A DNA stretch of 64,000 nucleotides, from assembly GCA_947561715.1 (NCBI GenBank), contig OX387197.1:22532266-22596265 (forward strand), written 5' to 3'. Shown one piece after another: positions 25,663 through 37,200 of this stretch. The stretch is from Ascidia mentula (lineage: Eukaryota; Chordata; Ascidiacea; Phlebobranchia; Ascidiidae). The notes beneath the pieces were generated by a model. That model saw nothing but the letters and a program-made list of their open reading frames with translations. It searched no databases and was not told the DNA's origin. The position numbers were made by a program, and so were the translations under genes. Positions within the stretch are counted from its first letter, which is position 1, and each line of letters opens with the position of its first letter.

Positions 25663-26114
25663 GAATGTAGCAACACAGAACTTGTTCCTATGAAGACGAA
25701 GTTTTACTTAATTATCAGTCGTAAAACCATTAGATCAACTGGAAATACGAAGTGTATCTTTCGTTGTAACGTCATACTTCTATTTTAGAATCGTATGTGT
25801 TTGTTGCGTGCAAGCCCATTTTAGTTGCTTCGAATGCAATTCGCCGCTTAATAGAATGCTTTTTTGAATAATGGTTCTGACTCTGTGCCAAAACGCTCGA
25901 AACTACAGACGCGAATATGGAGTCGTTGCGCCGAACGTTGTAAGTTGTTATTTTGCAAGTGTTGCTTATTTTGTCGTTTTTATTTCAATTAAAAGGTTGC
26001 AAAGTTATAACGGTTTCAAATTGCTTGGCAGTTTACGGAGATGAATACACGGAATGTTTGTAACGTGTGAAATACGTCGCATATTCAAATTAGAATGAAA
26101 ATTGACATACATAC
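25663..26114. other. Intergenic
   Basis: Nothing recognised. No exon 2 for the exon-1 relic at 26115-26324 can be found here. Confidence 0.35.
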
Positions 26115-26324
26115 CCGTAACATTCATTTTTCCAATAAGAAAATTGAACACTTTGTTTTAACATTTGCCACATTGGCATTTCTTGCCACACATCCACTGT
26201 GGGCTTGATCATAAGAACTGGCTGCACTGTATTCGATGTAATACTCGTAACCTTGAAACTGGTGCCAGGTTTGAGCATTCACAAGATGAACAACGCAGGT
26301 TATTACGTTGATCAGGTTCTTCAT
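26115..26324 (-). pseudogene. Solitary CTLD exon-1 relic
   Basis: A leader (MKNLINVITCVVHLVNA), TWHQFQGYEYYIEY and GCVARNANVANVKT are intact. A 4-nt deletion (acaactcaag to acaaag) then shifts the frame before FLLEK. A donor-like gtatg follows. No downstream CTLD, stalk or TM exons lie in the next kilobase on this strand. Confidence 0.75.
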
Positions 26325-26909
26325 GTCGACGTACGAACATGATTTTATTTGAGTTTTGCAACAGGTTTAAGCCAAAATCCAATCTTTGTTTGCGTACTTT
26401 AACATTAACAAACGAACCTAATTCCAGGTTGTTACGAAAAACGATGAGAATTTTTATTCGATACTTATCCATATACCTACATTTCTACGCATTATGTTGC
26501 TCTCTGCTCTACCACGAAGATCGGTTATTTTTTTACCGCGCATATAAACATAAAGAAACGACTGGCGTCTCTGTACAAGGATATACGACATGTTATGACA
26601 AGACTTGACACCTTCAATAATATGGTATGATGTTTGGCGTAACATTGGTTTTGTGATGAGAAGGCCTAAATGTTACTACATTGTGCCTTGTGAATATATC
26701 ATAAAAAAACACTCAGTATCGTGATTACCTACGTGCAGTTAGCACCTCTATCAAGTATTGCTGGTTCTTCATTGTTAGTCCTGTACTTGAGGCACTTTTC
26801 CAATTCGTTGTACTTCAAGCACCGCAACCTCATGTCTGCACTAATTTGCCCTCATAATGGTTTATTTTGAATATTGCAGACCTTAAATTGAAAAAATGCA
26901 CTGGATTGA

Positions 26910-27053
26910 ACTTGTTAAATTTATCTTTTTAACATGAAAGTTAAATACTTGATTTTATTTAACATTTGCCACATTAGCATTTCTTGCAGCACATCTACTT
27001 TGAGCTTGAGCGTAAGAACTGACTGTATTGTATTCGACGTAATGCTCGTAACC
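26910..27053 (-). pseudogene. Second solitary CTLD exon-1 relic
   Basis: The sequence encodes GYEHYVEYNTVSSYAQAQS, then R in place of G before the cysteine, then CAARNANVANVK, then a stop. The 5' leader and the donor are lost. It lies directly beside the upstream end of the left arm of the inverted duplication. Confidence 0.7.
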
Positions 27054-27059
27054 CTAATT

Positions 27060-30000
27060 TCATCATAAAACTGTGTAAATAACTTTAAAATTTAGCGTAG
27101 GCGTGAGGATATATATTTCAAACAGTGGTTTGTACGATAATAAAGCTGAGACTCTAGGCACGATAAAATCAAAAATCTACAAGCATTATTCACATAAAAA
27201 AGCATTTATGTAAAAATTAACATCATCATCGTATTGCTACAACTTGGCGCCACAGAGCAATTCTGTGGTAAATCAAGTTTAAATATCACCTCTAACTATC
27301 GACGTTTAAAAAGCGAGTCAATTTCTACGCGAATAAAAAAGGTTTTTGATGTAGCAAGAATCAGCCCATCGTAAGCAGCAACATGCAATGCAAAATAATA
27401 TTCAGTGATAAGCACCATGTCATGTTTTAATGCCTTACGTCATCACACTGTCATGGTTCATCTATAATCCCACGCGCTTCAAAGCTATAATTGTTCGGTG
27501 GTACAATGTAGGATATGTAGAAAACATATAGCACAAAGACTACGAGGTATTACATATAGCCTACATACGCAAAATGTCTGAATATTCGCGTTAAAAGATT
27601 AAGATTATGTTTGTTTGTTGTATGTTGCAATACGCAGAGAAATTGATACTTTATCAAAAAAACTTTTGACAGTTTAAGCAGATTTTTGCCCTCTTTCTCG
27701 ACATGTCAAAGTTTATGTACTTCATAACCATTGTGCATCTTGTCAACGCTCAAACCTGGCACCAGTTTCAAGGTTACGAGTATTACATCGAATACAGTAC
27801 AGTCAGTTCTTATGCTCAAGCTCAAAGTGGATGTGCTGCAAGAAATGCTAATGTGGCAAATGTTAAAACAACCCAAGTATTTAACTTTCTTGTCGGAAAT
27901 ATCAATGTAACTGGTAAAAAACTTTAAAGTTGATTTTGAAAATGTTTATATCAATGTTTATTAAGATGATCCATATTCGTTTTACATCGGTGCCACGAGA
28001 GTACAAACACCGCTCGGTCACCAGTTTCAATGGACAGATGGAACAAGTGTTGATGTTGAAAGGAATGAGTGGTTCGGTGTTCAAGAACCAAACAACGCAG
28101 GAGAAAATAAATATTGCATGATGATGGGTTGGGTTTATAGACTTGATTCAACATTCAGATGGAGAGATGTTCCCTGTTCTTACACATTAAAATATATTTG
28201 TGAAAGAGCTGTTTCAGGTATGGCAGCTACAAAAGGTTTATGAATTAATCAGTATCATTAACTGACCTTTAGTCGCGTTCATTATACAGATATCTCGTCA
28301 AGTTCTATACCCGGTTGAATTTCACACTCTACAGAAATTTTTACCAGCGATTCAGGTGATCCAATTACCTCCAACGTACTGTAAAATAAGTTTTTGTAGA
28401 AAGAATCTACAAAAATATACTGTACTTGGCAATGGAACGACAATTTTTGTTAAAACTAATACACATGTTGTGGCACTGATGCGTTTGTGTTCGAAAAACA
28501 GGTGCCACAGCAAGCATAGCAAACGGAAAAACTTCACCTTACACGAAATTTTCTACCAATAGGTCAAATAGACCATCTGATATGCTTACAACCACTAGAT
28601 TGCAAATGGTGGTCATTAAAACTGTGATTAAAGGTAAGTAAACCTGGTTCCAAGAGACAGCACGAATTTTATGACAATAACTCTCGTCTTTATTAAAGTG
28701 AAAATCGTCTTCATTAAACACATTCGACGACCAACATGAGAATAAATTAATTCTGACATTATCAATAATGCCGTTGAGAAATTTTCCGGAAAAAAAGATT
28801 GCAAATCATTTCTATCTCTGATTTCGTCCTAAAAAGGCCAATTTCAGGATTCACAGAATCCAAAATTCCCGATTTCTACAGCATATATTGTGATTTTTTA
28901 CATTTTCAGAAACAACTTCTAATATTTGGACTTCAACAACGAAACCGGAGGAACGTTTAGGTATTAAATTAATGATTTAGCAAACCAAGCTAACATTCCT
29001 AACATGTTTGATATAGCTGAGTAGGTCATGATTTTAACGAACATTATGTTGTTATTTTCGCACATTTAGTTAAGGGAACGAGTGAGATGTTTTCAGCTGC
29101 TCTCATTGTCTCATTGGTGGGAGTTGTCATCCTAGCAACAGGCATTGTCCTTTTCATTTACTTTCGCAGGCGGAAAAAGTAACAACATTTTTAATATTTG
29201 TGTTTATTCGTACTTACATAAATTAAAGTAATAATAAAAGGGGTAGTGGGTTTCAAACGTGACATAGGTCTGGTTAAATTTATGAATGAATTTATTTAAG
29301 TTCTTATAAATCGACGTAGAACCTGGAAAATCAATCATAAAATATAAAACAAAATATTTCTAGACCAAGTAGGCAAAAGCAACACGAACACCCCGTTGGT
29401 AAGAATGAAAATGTTGGTAAGAATGAAAATGTTGCTGTGCGTTGTGATTGGAATGTTTTTTTTGTAAATTACGTTTGAAATAAATAAAAACTTTAATGTA
29501 TGTATTTTTAATAACAGAAGGAGCAAAAACTACAAGCGAGCAACCCAACACCGTAACTTACGTCAATCAAACCGTCACTGAATCCGGGTCACTTTCCGAA
29601 CAGAAAACTTACGTCAGGAACGAAATCACAGCAACTTTACAAAACCAAGAAACGAGTGACCGAACAGCCAACAACGTGTTACAGCAAGGAAATGATCAGA
29701 CCATTGAGGGCGACGTTGATGTCTTATGTGATAAGTCAACCTCTAAAGCGCCGGTTTGTAATGATATTGTTCCAGAAGATGACACCAAGTTGGGGGTTGA
29801 TGTGACTTGTGACGACATGTATGCAGTGGTTGTCAAAAACAAAAGCGGGCAATAGAAACATTGACTTGAAAAACATTGAAACACACATGAAAAGTATTCG
29901 CATATTCTCCGTAAATCCACTTGCTGAACATCCTTGTTTTTACATACGAGCTTAAAAAATGTATTGAAATCCACTTAAGCTAGTATGAATTAAATGAATT

Positions 30001-30870
30001 TATGGATTAGGACCGTATGTTATCGCTACAATAAAGTGCTTGGTAAATTTTATCACCCGCCCTCCACTTTTGTGTTTGTTAAGGACGGTAATGTTGTTTG
30101 AATAAATTCAACCTAGCAGTTATATCTACCATTTCTGTTGCGACATTATCTCTGTTTTTAAATGCGCTTACTTGTATATCACAACACGCTTTCACTGTTG
30201 TTTTGTGTTACGTATAGCCTCCACAGTATGTTGTGATTTTTTCTGCTGCTATGATTTAAAATCCCACACATGCTCTGTCGCCTCTTCAATGTTATGTAAA
30301 CGCAGAATAACAGGCCATTAGTGACGAACAAGGCATGTTCAATCATAGACAATTTATGAACATTACCTTATTATCATATTTACAATATTTTGTTGTGCTT
30401 ATATCGTTTGTGCAACCTTTGTACAAATCCGCAAAAACGATTTTGTATCTCTTTAGGTCATAGTGATTTATGGAACGAAAATAAACGTTTTACCATGATA
30501 TCTATCTCTACACCTTTCTGGTTCACGAAAGTTGCCATTGGTCGTTTCTCAGTTCTATAGAACTACTGCACACAAATATGAATATTACATATATGGCAGA
30601 ACAAGGGAATCATATTCACTTACCACAAGTTACCTGGTGTCGTTTTGTTGTCACAACAAACGTAGGCGCTAATGTGGGATTATATACGAACACGCACTGT
30701 TGTCGCTAGCGGCATAACCTCTACACACTGTTGTGATATCTTGAGTTTACCTTTATGGTTGGAATCCCACACACACTCTGCCATCATCTCTCCTCTGCAG
30801 TGTTTTGGAAAACATAGAATCACAATTTATGTGGCATTATCAACACGACTTGGCATGTATTGCACAATTC
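27060..30870 (+). repeat. Left arm of a large inverted duplication (contains CTLR-9)
   Basis: This segment matches 34660-37200 in reverse complement. Matching landmarks are the upstream ggtttgtacgataataaagc region, CTLR-9 exons against CTLR-11, the tail exon, and the 3' flank with the aaatcacaacagtgtgtgga repeat. The spacer, about 30.9-34.7 kb, contains CTLR-10. Coordinates of the arm ends are approximate. Confidence 0.75.
27703..29855 (+). CDS. CTLR-9: group A C-type lectin-like receptor, about 331 aa
   Basis: Exons 27703-27913, 27966-28217, 28910-28960, 29070-29178, 29364-29398 and 29518-29855 join in phase to 996 nt. A further 21-nt exon (28335-28355) could be included. Intron 1 is only 52 bp. 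Leader, CTLD with QEPNNAGENKYC and WRDVPC, a much shortened stalk (the two large stalk exons of CTLR-2 are decayed), TM (AALIVSLVGVVILATGIVLF), basic FRRRKK. The tail has TYVNQ, TYVRN and MYAVV. The micro-exon lacks the YAEI tyrosine. Its donor is duplicated 18 bp downstream, allowing an in-frame 6-aa alternative. It is the likely functional partner of the dead inverted copy CTLR-11. Confidence 0.82.
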
Positions 30871-32347
30871 TTTACGTACAATGCCAAATGTACGATTTAA
30901 AATGCTCCCAGTTTTATTAATTTTGGAGAAATGAATAAAATTTTATATGATACAAAAAGAAGTTTTGCGTTTTCACCATTTGGTCTTGACAAGCCTCATT
31001 ACATCTAGTATGTGATTAACAGTTTTTGAGAATATGGAGATGTAAACTGCTGTTTGCAAGAATGACGATTACGCATGGCAATTATACACGCATAACTGTA
31101 GCACAGAAAACATGATTACAGTTTAGACGTTTTGGATTTCTCAGCAAAATCGTGTCCATTAATGGACGCAAAAGGGCTCCTAATATTGGCATTGTCAGGA
31201 TTAATAACGTTACGTCACTTGTGATGACCGTGTCAACGTTATAAAAAGCGGAATTTAGTGTTCACACGCTTAACGGGATTTGTTATTTCCCCTCTATCGT
31301 ACGCTTTTGCATGAGCAGTGCCTGGCATTTTACTCGATTCTGTTTTGCATGTTTGCTTGTCAAAGGCCACGTTTTGGGAAAGAAGGATAGTTTTTTTGGA
31401 CGAATGAGATCATTCATTAATGAAGAAAGTCATACTTTACGAAGAACAAATAGCACTGCACAATGTAAGTACAAAACGCAATTTTTACATCGCCTGTCCT
31501 CTTTTACTGTTGGTAAAAAAATGCTGCTGCATTCGGCAGTTGGTTCCCAAATGCACAGTTTGCAGAGTTACTGGTAAGATTTGTACAAAACCACAAAAAA
31601 TATGCTTCTCAATAATGGTATAATTTGTCCGAGTGGCTGCTACCTTCTGAGCTTCGGCTCGATTTGGATTTCCTACCCTTGTTAGGACTTACAGGAAAAA
31701 CAAAAGATTTTTTTTACTACATCGCGAATAGATTTTCTTGTTGATGTATGGGCTGGAACGTGCTCAATGCTGCCCTTTCTGTTGCACGTATAAGGCGAGT
31801 TGTTTCCGCTAGATGATGTAAGACGCACCGTAAGGCTATCAGATTGTCTGTTGCATAATTTACTGGTCATATTATGCTAAAATAACGCAAAGCAAAAGAA
31901 AAATTTAACAAGGAAATGTAAATATGTATTTACATGCATTTCGCAGTATAATTCAGGAAAAATTTCATTCAACTGTCTCACTGCAAGATTCAGTTGGCAA
32001 ACGGTTTAATCAAAATAAACAGTTGATTATCAGACTTGTGGGAACATATTCCAAGCCGGCGAAAAGTGCTAGAATATTTCTGGCCAGTACAACGGCGATA
32101 CAATAGGAGACAATTCGTAACACTTAGGAATACATAATGTAAATGCCAAACATCACCCAGAAAAATGTAATCTTCACCAACAGTAAGCACAAGCACTGCG
32201 CAGTCACTATAAAGGACGATCATAAAGATGCATTTGAAGTGAACTAGATGCAAGAAAAATGCACAAATCAGGTAAGGTATGTGTGTCGTCGTTACCAAAT
32301 TGCGCAAATACACACCAATAAGTTTGATTAATGCGTGCGAATGTAAA
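29856..32347. other. Intergenic: arm end plus spacer
   Basis: 29856-30870 is arm sequence with two reverse-oriented copies of the dispersed repeat (about 30200-30290 and 30690-30800). 30870-31990 has no recognised feature; small ORFs around 31311-31623 lack any domain. 32110-32290 is 3' flank shared with CTLR-7 and CTLR-12. Confidence 0.45.
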
Positions 32348-33667
32348 CTAGACAGAAAAAGTAATGTAAGACGCATCCTCAATTGTTGCAGATACGTTGC
32401 CTTTCAGGTTCACGTATCTTGGATTTCTCGACGCAGAAGCACCAGTTGCAGTAACACCTAAATAGGTGATGTTTTTTTTCTTGATCGCGGACATGAATGC
32501 TGGGTTTATAAAGTCTACATGTCCAAAGTCGTACCTGATAATTCTTCGTATGCATGTTGATTTTGTTGTAGTGCCGGGTTAAGGTTTTCGTAGTTTTCTG
32601 AAGAAGTTCTCTGACGAACCCTTTCAGAGTCTGTGTTGCTTTGTGATTCGCTTCTGAATAAATTTCTTGGATAGATTGTAATTTTACCATAGGTCATTTC
32701 GCTGTTTCCAGATCACAACATATGAAACAATGTTCCAGATCACAACATATAATCTCATACATAAAATGTTGTAAGACTGTGATCAGACGTTCCTGCATTT
32801 TTTACGAAAGAAATTGAATTCTGTGCAGTTGTTGATTCTTAATGTCAAAATATAAGAAAAATTCTAACATATTTTTGTGTGGACCAATAAAAGGTAATGA
32901 ACGTTACAACGAAACTTACCGGAACAACGACACATACCATGCGATACTCGGTTGTTCATTGTCGATTGAGATTTACGTGGGAATGCATGTGAAGTGGATG
33001 CAGGTTTGGATCCGTGTGTTGATTGACGTGTGGTTGTCCTTGTGTTGATCCAGATGACGTGGATGCAGTGGTTGAGTCTTTTGTTTTTGCAATACTCAGC
33101 TCAGTCATTTCCTCCTGAGTTGTTTGGTTTCCCTGTACTCCACTGTGTAACATTAACATCCGTTCCATCTGTCCACAGAAACTTGTTGGTTTCGGTGACT
33201 CTCGTGGCACCGATGTAAAACGAGTATGGGTAGTCTGCGGAACAGGCGATTTAACCAACACTGCTTTTGTTTTATTTTGACTAATGTCAGACTGTGCTTT
33301 TGCTCTTGCGTTTTTTTCGACGAGTTATTCCCTTGCCTTTGGGTTTGTTTTCTTCACTACTGCGTTCGTTTCATTCTCTGAAGAAGCCTAGTGCTTGGTG
33401 CAGGCGAAACTTCAGAAATTATATTATGTTTTTTAACAAAAGGTGTATATTTGATGTTTTTTCACCGGAAGAACGAACAGTTTAGTATTTATCATGATAC
33501 CTAGTGGTTAAAACCTCTTTTAAGTTTTTTAGACATTTTATTCACGGAAACATAGCCAATTTACAGAAAACTAATTTTTTTTACCTGTTACGCTTATCTT
33601 TCCAACCAAAAAGTGGAAGTCTTGGGTTGTTTTAACATTTGCCACATTAGCATTTCTTGCAGCACAT
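32348..33667 (-). pseudogene. CTLR-10: group B receptor, 5'-truncated, with a CTLD-stalk deletion
   Basis: Exon 1 survives only from 33667 (CAARNANVANVKTT to ISVTG, donor at 33585). Its leader half is replaced by SINE-bearing sequence. Exon 2 begins at 33234 (YPYSFYIGATRVTE) but after SGGND it is joined directly to stalk-exon sequence, deleting the WRDVPC end of the CTLD, with a TGA at the joint. The TM exon (about 32770-32686) is damaged by a small internal duplication. The tail exons are clean: 32653-32535 has YENL, 10 residues, YEEL, and 32457-32348 has RYVNL and SYITFSV. Several lesions make a functional product unlikely. Confidence 0.8.
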
Positions 33668-34300
33668 TGCACCGTACAAATAGAATTCCCAGTCGCTGCT
33701 GTGCTGAAGCTAAAGTCTGCTTGCGTGTTCTTGTTGTAGACCAGGGCATCGATTTTTTATTGCGTGTCGAACATCTTGAGAAATTAAAGGAAGTGGAACA
33801 AAGCGAAAAGGTAAAACAAACATAACAAATTACGTTCGTCCTTTTTTTGACCACACCGGGATTTGAACCCATGACATCCTGAACACAAATCTCGATCAGG
33901 TTTTATTTTTGGTATACGGGTCGAGCGTTTGGTCAATGTAGCCACCGGTGGCGCTGCATGAAATTAAGGCCCACTCCACCTAACGGACACGGCTCGCCTC
34001 ACGCGTAGGAAAGAAGCGGCAGTATTGAGCATGTCAAAAACAAATTCGTTATATCGGTCATGCGCTCGTCCAAGAAACCTAGAAGAAAACCTGATCGGGA
34101 TTCGTGCCGAAGATATTTTTTTAACTTTTTATTTTTTTGACCACACCTGGGTTTGAACCCCTAAGCCTGACACCCCACCGCCCAAGAGCGACGTCAAGCG
34201 GACACCAGACACCGATTCCGATGCTGATTCCGGGTGTCAGGTCGAACCATCTGTAATGGCCATACCTCGGTATACGGTGATATCAGCAAGTCCAAATAAA
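33668..34300 (-). mobile_element. Two tRNA-like SINE fragments in tandem, minus orientation
   Basis: On the minus strand, ggttcaaatcccggtgtggtca (ends near 33840) and ggttcaaacccaggtgtggtca (ends near 34137) each carry a pol III B-box (GGTTCAAA(T/C)CC) at the same distance from a GTGTGGTCA end followed by A/T-rich tails. An A-box-like stretch with GCTACATTGACCAAACGC lies about 100 nt upstream in the first. They lie where CTLR-10 exon 1 is truncated, so the insertion or the rearrangement around it probably removed the leader. The SINE family is not named. Confidence 0.5.
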
Positions 34301-35606
34301 CCATTCGTGCTCACGACGGCCAAAAGTAGCGTGATATCACTTTACTGGAAGCACTTTTTTGTGGTGTACAAATCTTTCCCTTTGCAATTGCCCCGCTATA
34401 CCGCTCTCTGACGCTGCACTTATACATTTAGTTGCTTGTTACTCTTCCTATAGATTTGTAGTTGTGTAAATCGTTCCTTTGTAATTTTGTAAGTTTTGTT
34501 ATGTCACATAAATGTTTATTTATTAATATGTCCACAAAATAATAAAACACTGGGCATTTTAAATCGTACATTTAAATTGCCTTGCATTAGTATGCAGGCA
34601 AAGAATTGTGCAATACATACAACATCGAGGTTCATTTTCACTGATCCGAATATAACTTTCAAACAAAACACTGCTGAGGAGAGATGATGGTAGAGGGTGT
34701 GTGGGATCCACACCATAACGGTAGACACAAGAAATCACAACAGTGTGTGGAGTTTACCCCGCTAGCCACAACAGTGTGTGTTCATATAAAAGCCCACATT
34801 TGTTGTGACAACAAAACGGCATCAAGTAACTTGTGGTAAGTGAATATGATTCATTTGTTCTGCCATTGCAATATTCATAATTGTGTGCAGTAATTCTATA
34901 GAACTGAGAAACGACCTGTGGTAACTTTCTTGAACTAGAAAGGTGTTGAGATGGAGATCGTGGTAAAACGTTTACTTCGTTTTTTAAAAACTGTAACCAA
35001 AAGAAAATCTTTGTTGCGGATTTATACAAAGATTGCACAAACGTTATAAGCACAACAAAATGTTGTAAATACGGTAATAAGGTTGTGTTCATAAATTTTC
35101 TATGATTTAACATGCCGAGACTTAATGTTCGCCACTAATGATCTGTTATTCTGCGTTTACAAAACATTGAAGAGGCGACAGACCACGAGTGGGATTCTAA
35201 ATCATAGCAGAAGAAAAAAATCACAACACTCTGTGGAGGCTATACTTAACACAAAATAGAAGTGAAAGCGTGTTGTGATATACAAGTAAGCGCATTTGAA
35301 AACAAAAGGAGAAAATTTCGCAACAGAAATGGTTAATGTAAAGGTTGAATTTATTCAAACAACAATACCGTCCTTAACAAACACAAATGTGGCGGCAGGT
35401 GATAAAACTTACCAGGCATTTTATTGTGGCTATGTATACGTTCCTAATCCACAAATAAAAATCAAATTCATAGCAGCTTAAACAGAATTTACACGCACAA
35501 GACACAATAATTGATCTCAAACACACAGGAGTGGATTTCGCTACATTCATTTTTGAAGAGAACAGTGCCATCTATCATGTGAATACTTGCCATGTGTTTT
35601 TCCTAG
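34301..35606. other. 3' flank of CTLR-11 (right arm)
   Basis: 34301-34660 has nothing recognised. From about 34660 onward the sequence is reverse-complement of 29856-30870, including repeat copies near 34680-34790 and 35150-35290. No gene. Confidence 0.45.
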
Positions 35607-37200
35607 TCAACCTTTCTGTTCCTTGCTTTTCTTTTTGACAACTACTGCATACATGTCGTCACAAGGCTCGTCAACCCCCAACTTGGTGTCATCTTCTGGA
35701 ACAGTATCATAACAAACATACGCTTTAGAGGTTGGCTTATCACATAAGACTTCCGCATCAACGTCACAGCCCCCAATGGTCTGATCATTTCCTTGCTGTA
35801 ACACGTTGTTGGCTGTTTGGTCACCCGTTTCTTGGTTTTGTAAAGTTGTGACGTTTGTTCATTCGCCGTGCTTGTTGTAGCACCTGATTTCCGAACACAA
35901 ATATATCAAAACCACAACGCGTGTACGTGTAAAGCAAAAATTGTCGTTCCTTTGTTAACAAATTAGTTTTGTAAAAAGCATTATTCTTATTACAAGAACT
36001 TATATTACATATAAAAGTCCGACACTGCTTAACCTTCAGTTTACAATTCCAATTGGGTGTCATACCTAGAACAGCTCTTTGACAAACATATCTTGATGTG
36101 TATCAACAGGGAACATCTCTCCATCTGAATGTTGAATCAAGTTCATAAATCCAACACATTATAACACAATACTCATTTTCTTTAACGTTGTTCGGATCAT
36201 GGCCACCCCAATGTGTAACATCAACACTTGTTCCATCTGTCCATTGAAACACGTGATAGGGCGGGGGTGATATTCTCGTAGCACCGATGTAAAACGAAAA
36301 GGGAAAGTCTTAATAAAAGTTGGTATTAACATTTTAAAAATCAACGTAAAACTCTGAAGGTATTTTACTTGTAACATGTATCTTTCCAACAAGAAAGTTG
36401 AACACTTGAGTTGTTTTAACATTTGCCACATTAGCATTTTTTGCAGCACATCCACTTTCAGCTTGAGCATAAGAACTGACTGCACTGTATTCGATGTAAT
36501 ACTCGTAACCTTGAAACTGGTGCCAGGTTTGAGCGTTAACAATGTGTGCAATGGTTATCACGTAGATGAACTTTGACATGTTGACACAGACGCCGAAACA
36601 ATGCTGCTAAATGTGTTTTGATAAAGTATCTATTTTCTCTACGTGTTGCTACATACACAAAACAAACAAATCTTAACATTTGTGCGTAAATATTTAGATA
36701 CGTGTACACCTTGCACTCTGTGCGTTACATGTTTTTCAAACCCTGTATAGCATCGCCGAATAAGTATAGCTTTAAAACGCGTGGGATTATCGATAAACTA
36801 TGCCAGTGTGATTACGTAACGCTTTGGAACATGGCTTCGACAGTTAGATATTATTTTTGCTTTATTACAGAATTGCTCTGTGGCGCCGAGTTGCGGCAAT
36901 ACGATGATCATGTTAATTTTTGTAGAAATAATGCTTGTAGATTTTTTTGTGTTATCGTGCCTTGATTCTCAGCTTTATTATCGTACAAACCACGTTTTGA
37001 AATATCCACGTGTTTACACTAAATTGTTCTCCTCGTTTATTTACATAGATAAAGTTATTTACGCATGATTGTGGAGAAATTTTTCTAAATTGGTATTTGA
37101 GTAAACGCTTTAAATTACGTTGTAAGTTTGGGTATAAACGGTGCAAAAACAAACATTATAATGTGTTGGTTGAAATTGAAAACAGGGATATAAGTGATAA
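34660..37200 (-). repeat. Right arm of the inverted duplication (contains CTLR-11)
   Basis: Reverse complement of the left arm at 27060-30870. It is shorter because the TM and stalk exons of the receptor have been deleted. Examples: gatctgttattctgcgtttac near 35140 against its complement near 30310, and the gctctgtggcgcc region near 36870 against 27250. Confidence 0.75.
35607..36579 (-). pseudogene. CTLR-11: group A receptor, inactivated inverted copy of CTLR-9
   Basis: Exon 1 (36579-36369) is open (MSKFIYVITIAHIVNA leader). Exon 2 (36308-36066) has DPNN and WRDVPC followed by an in-frame TGA where paralogues have TCA. The stalk, TM and YVNQ-coding sequences are missing: only 0.2 kb separates exon 2 from the tail fragment at about 35860-35607, which still encodes YVCYDTV and MYAVV. 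The loss of the TM exons plus the nonsense codon indicates a pseudogene. Confidence 0.82.

Noticed and set aside
3771..29855. Canonical ITIMs in group A tails
   Set aside because: YASV and YAVV have D at position -2, and YDTV has A; the strict I/V/L/S-x-Y-x-x-I/V/L pattern is not met, so only YxxV is claimed.
31311..31623. Overlapping ORFs in the spacer of the inverted duplication
   Set aside because: No domain and no exon context; neither frame is favoured.
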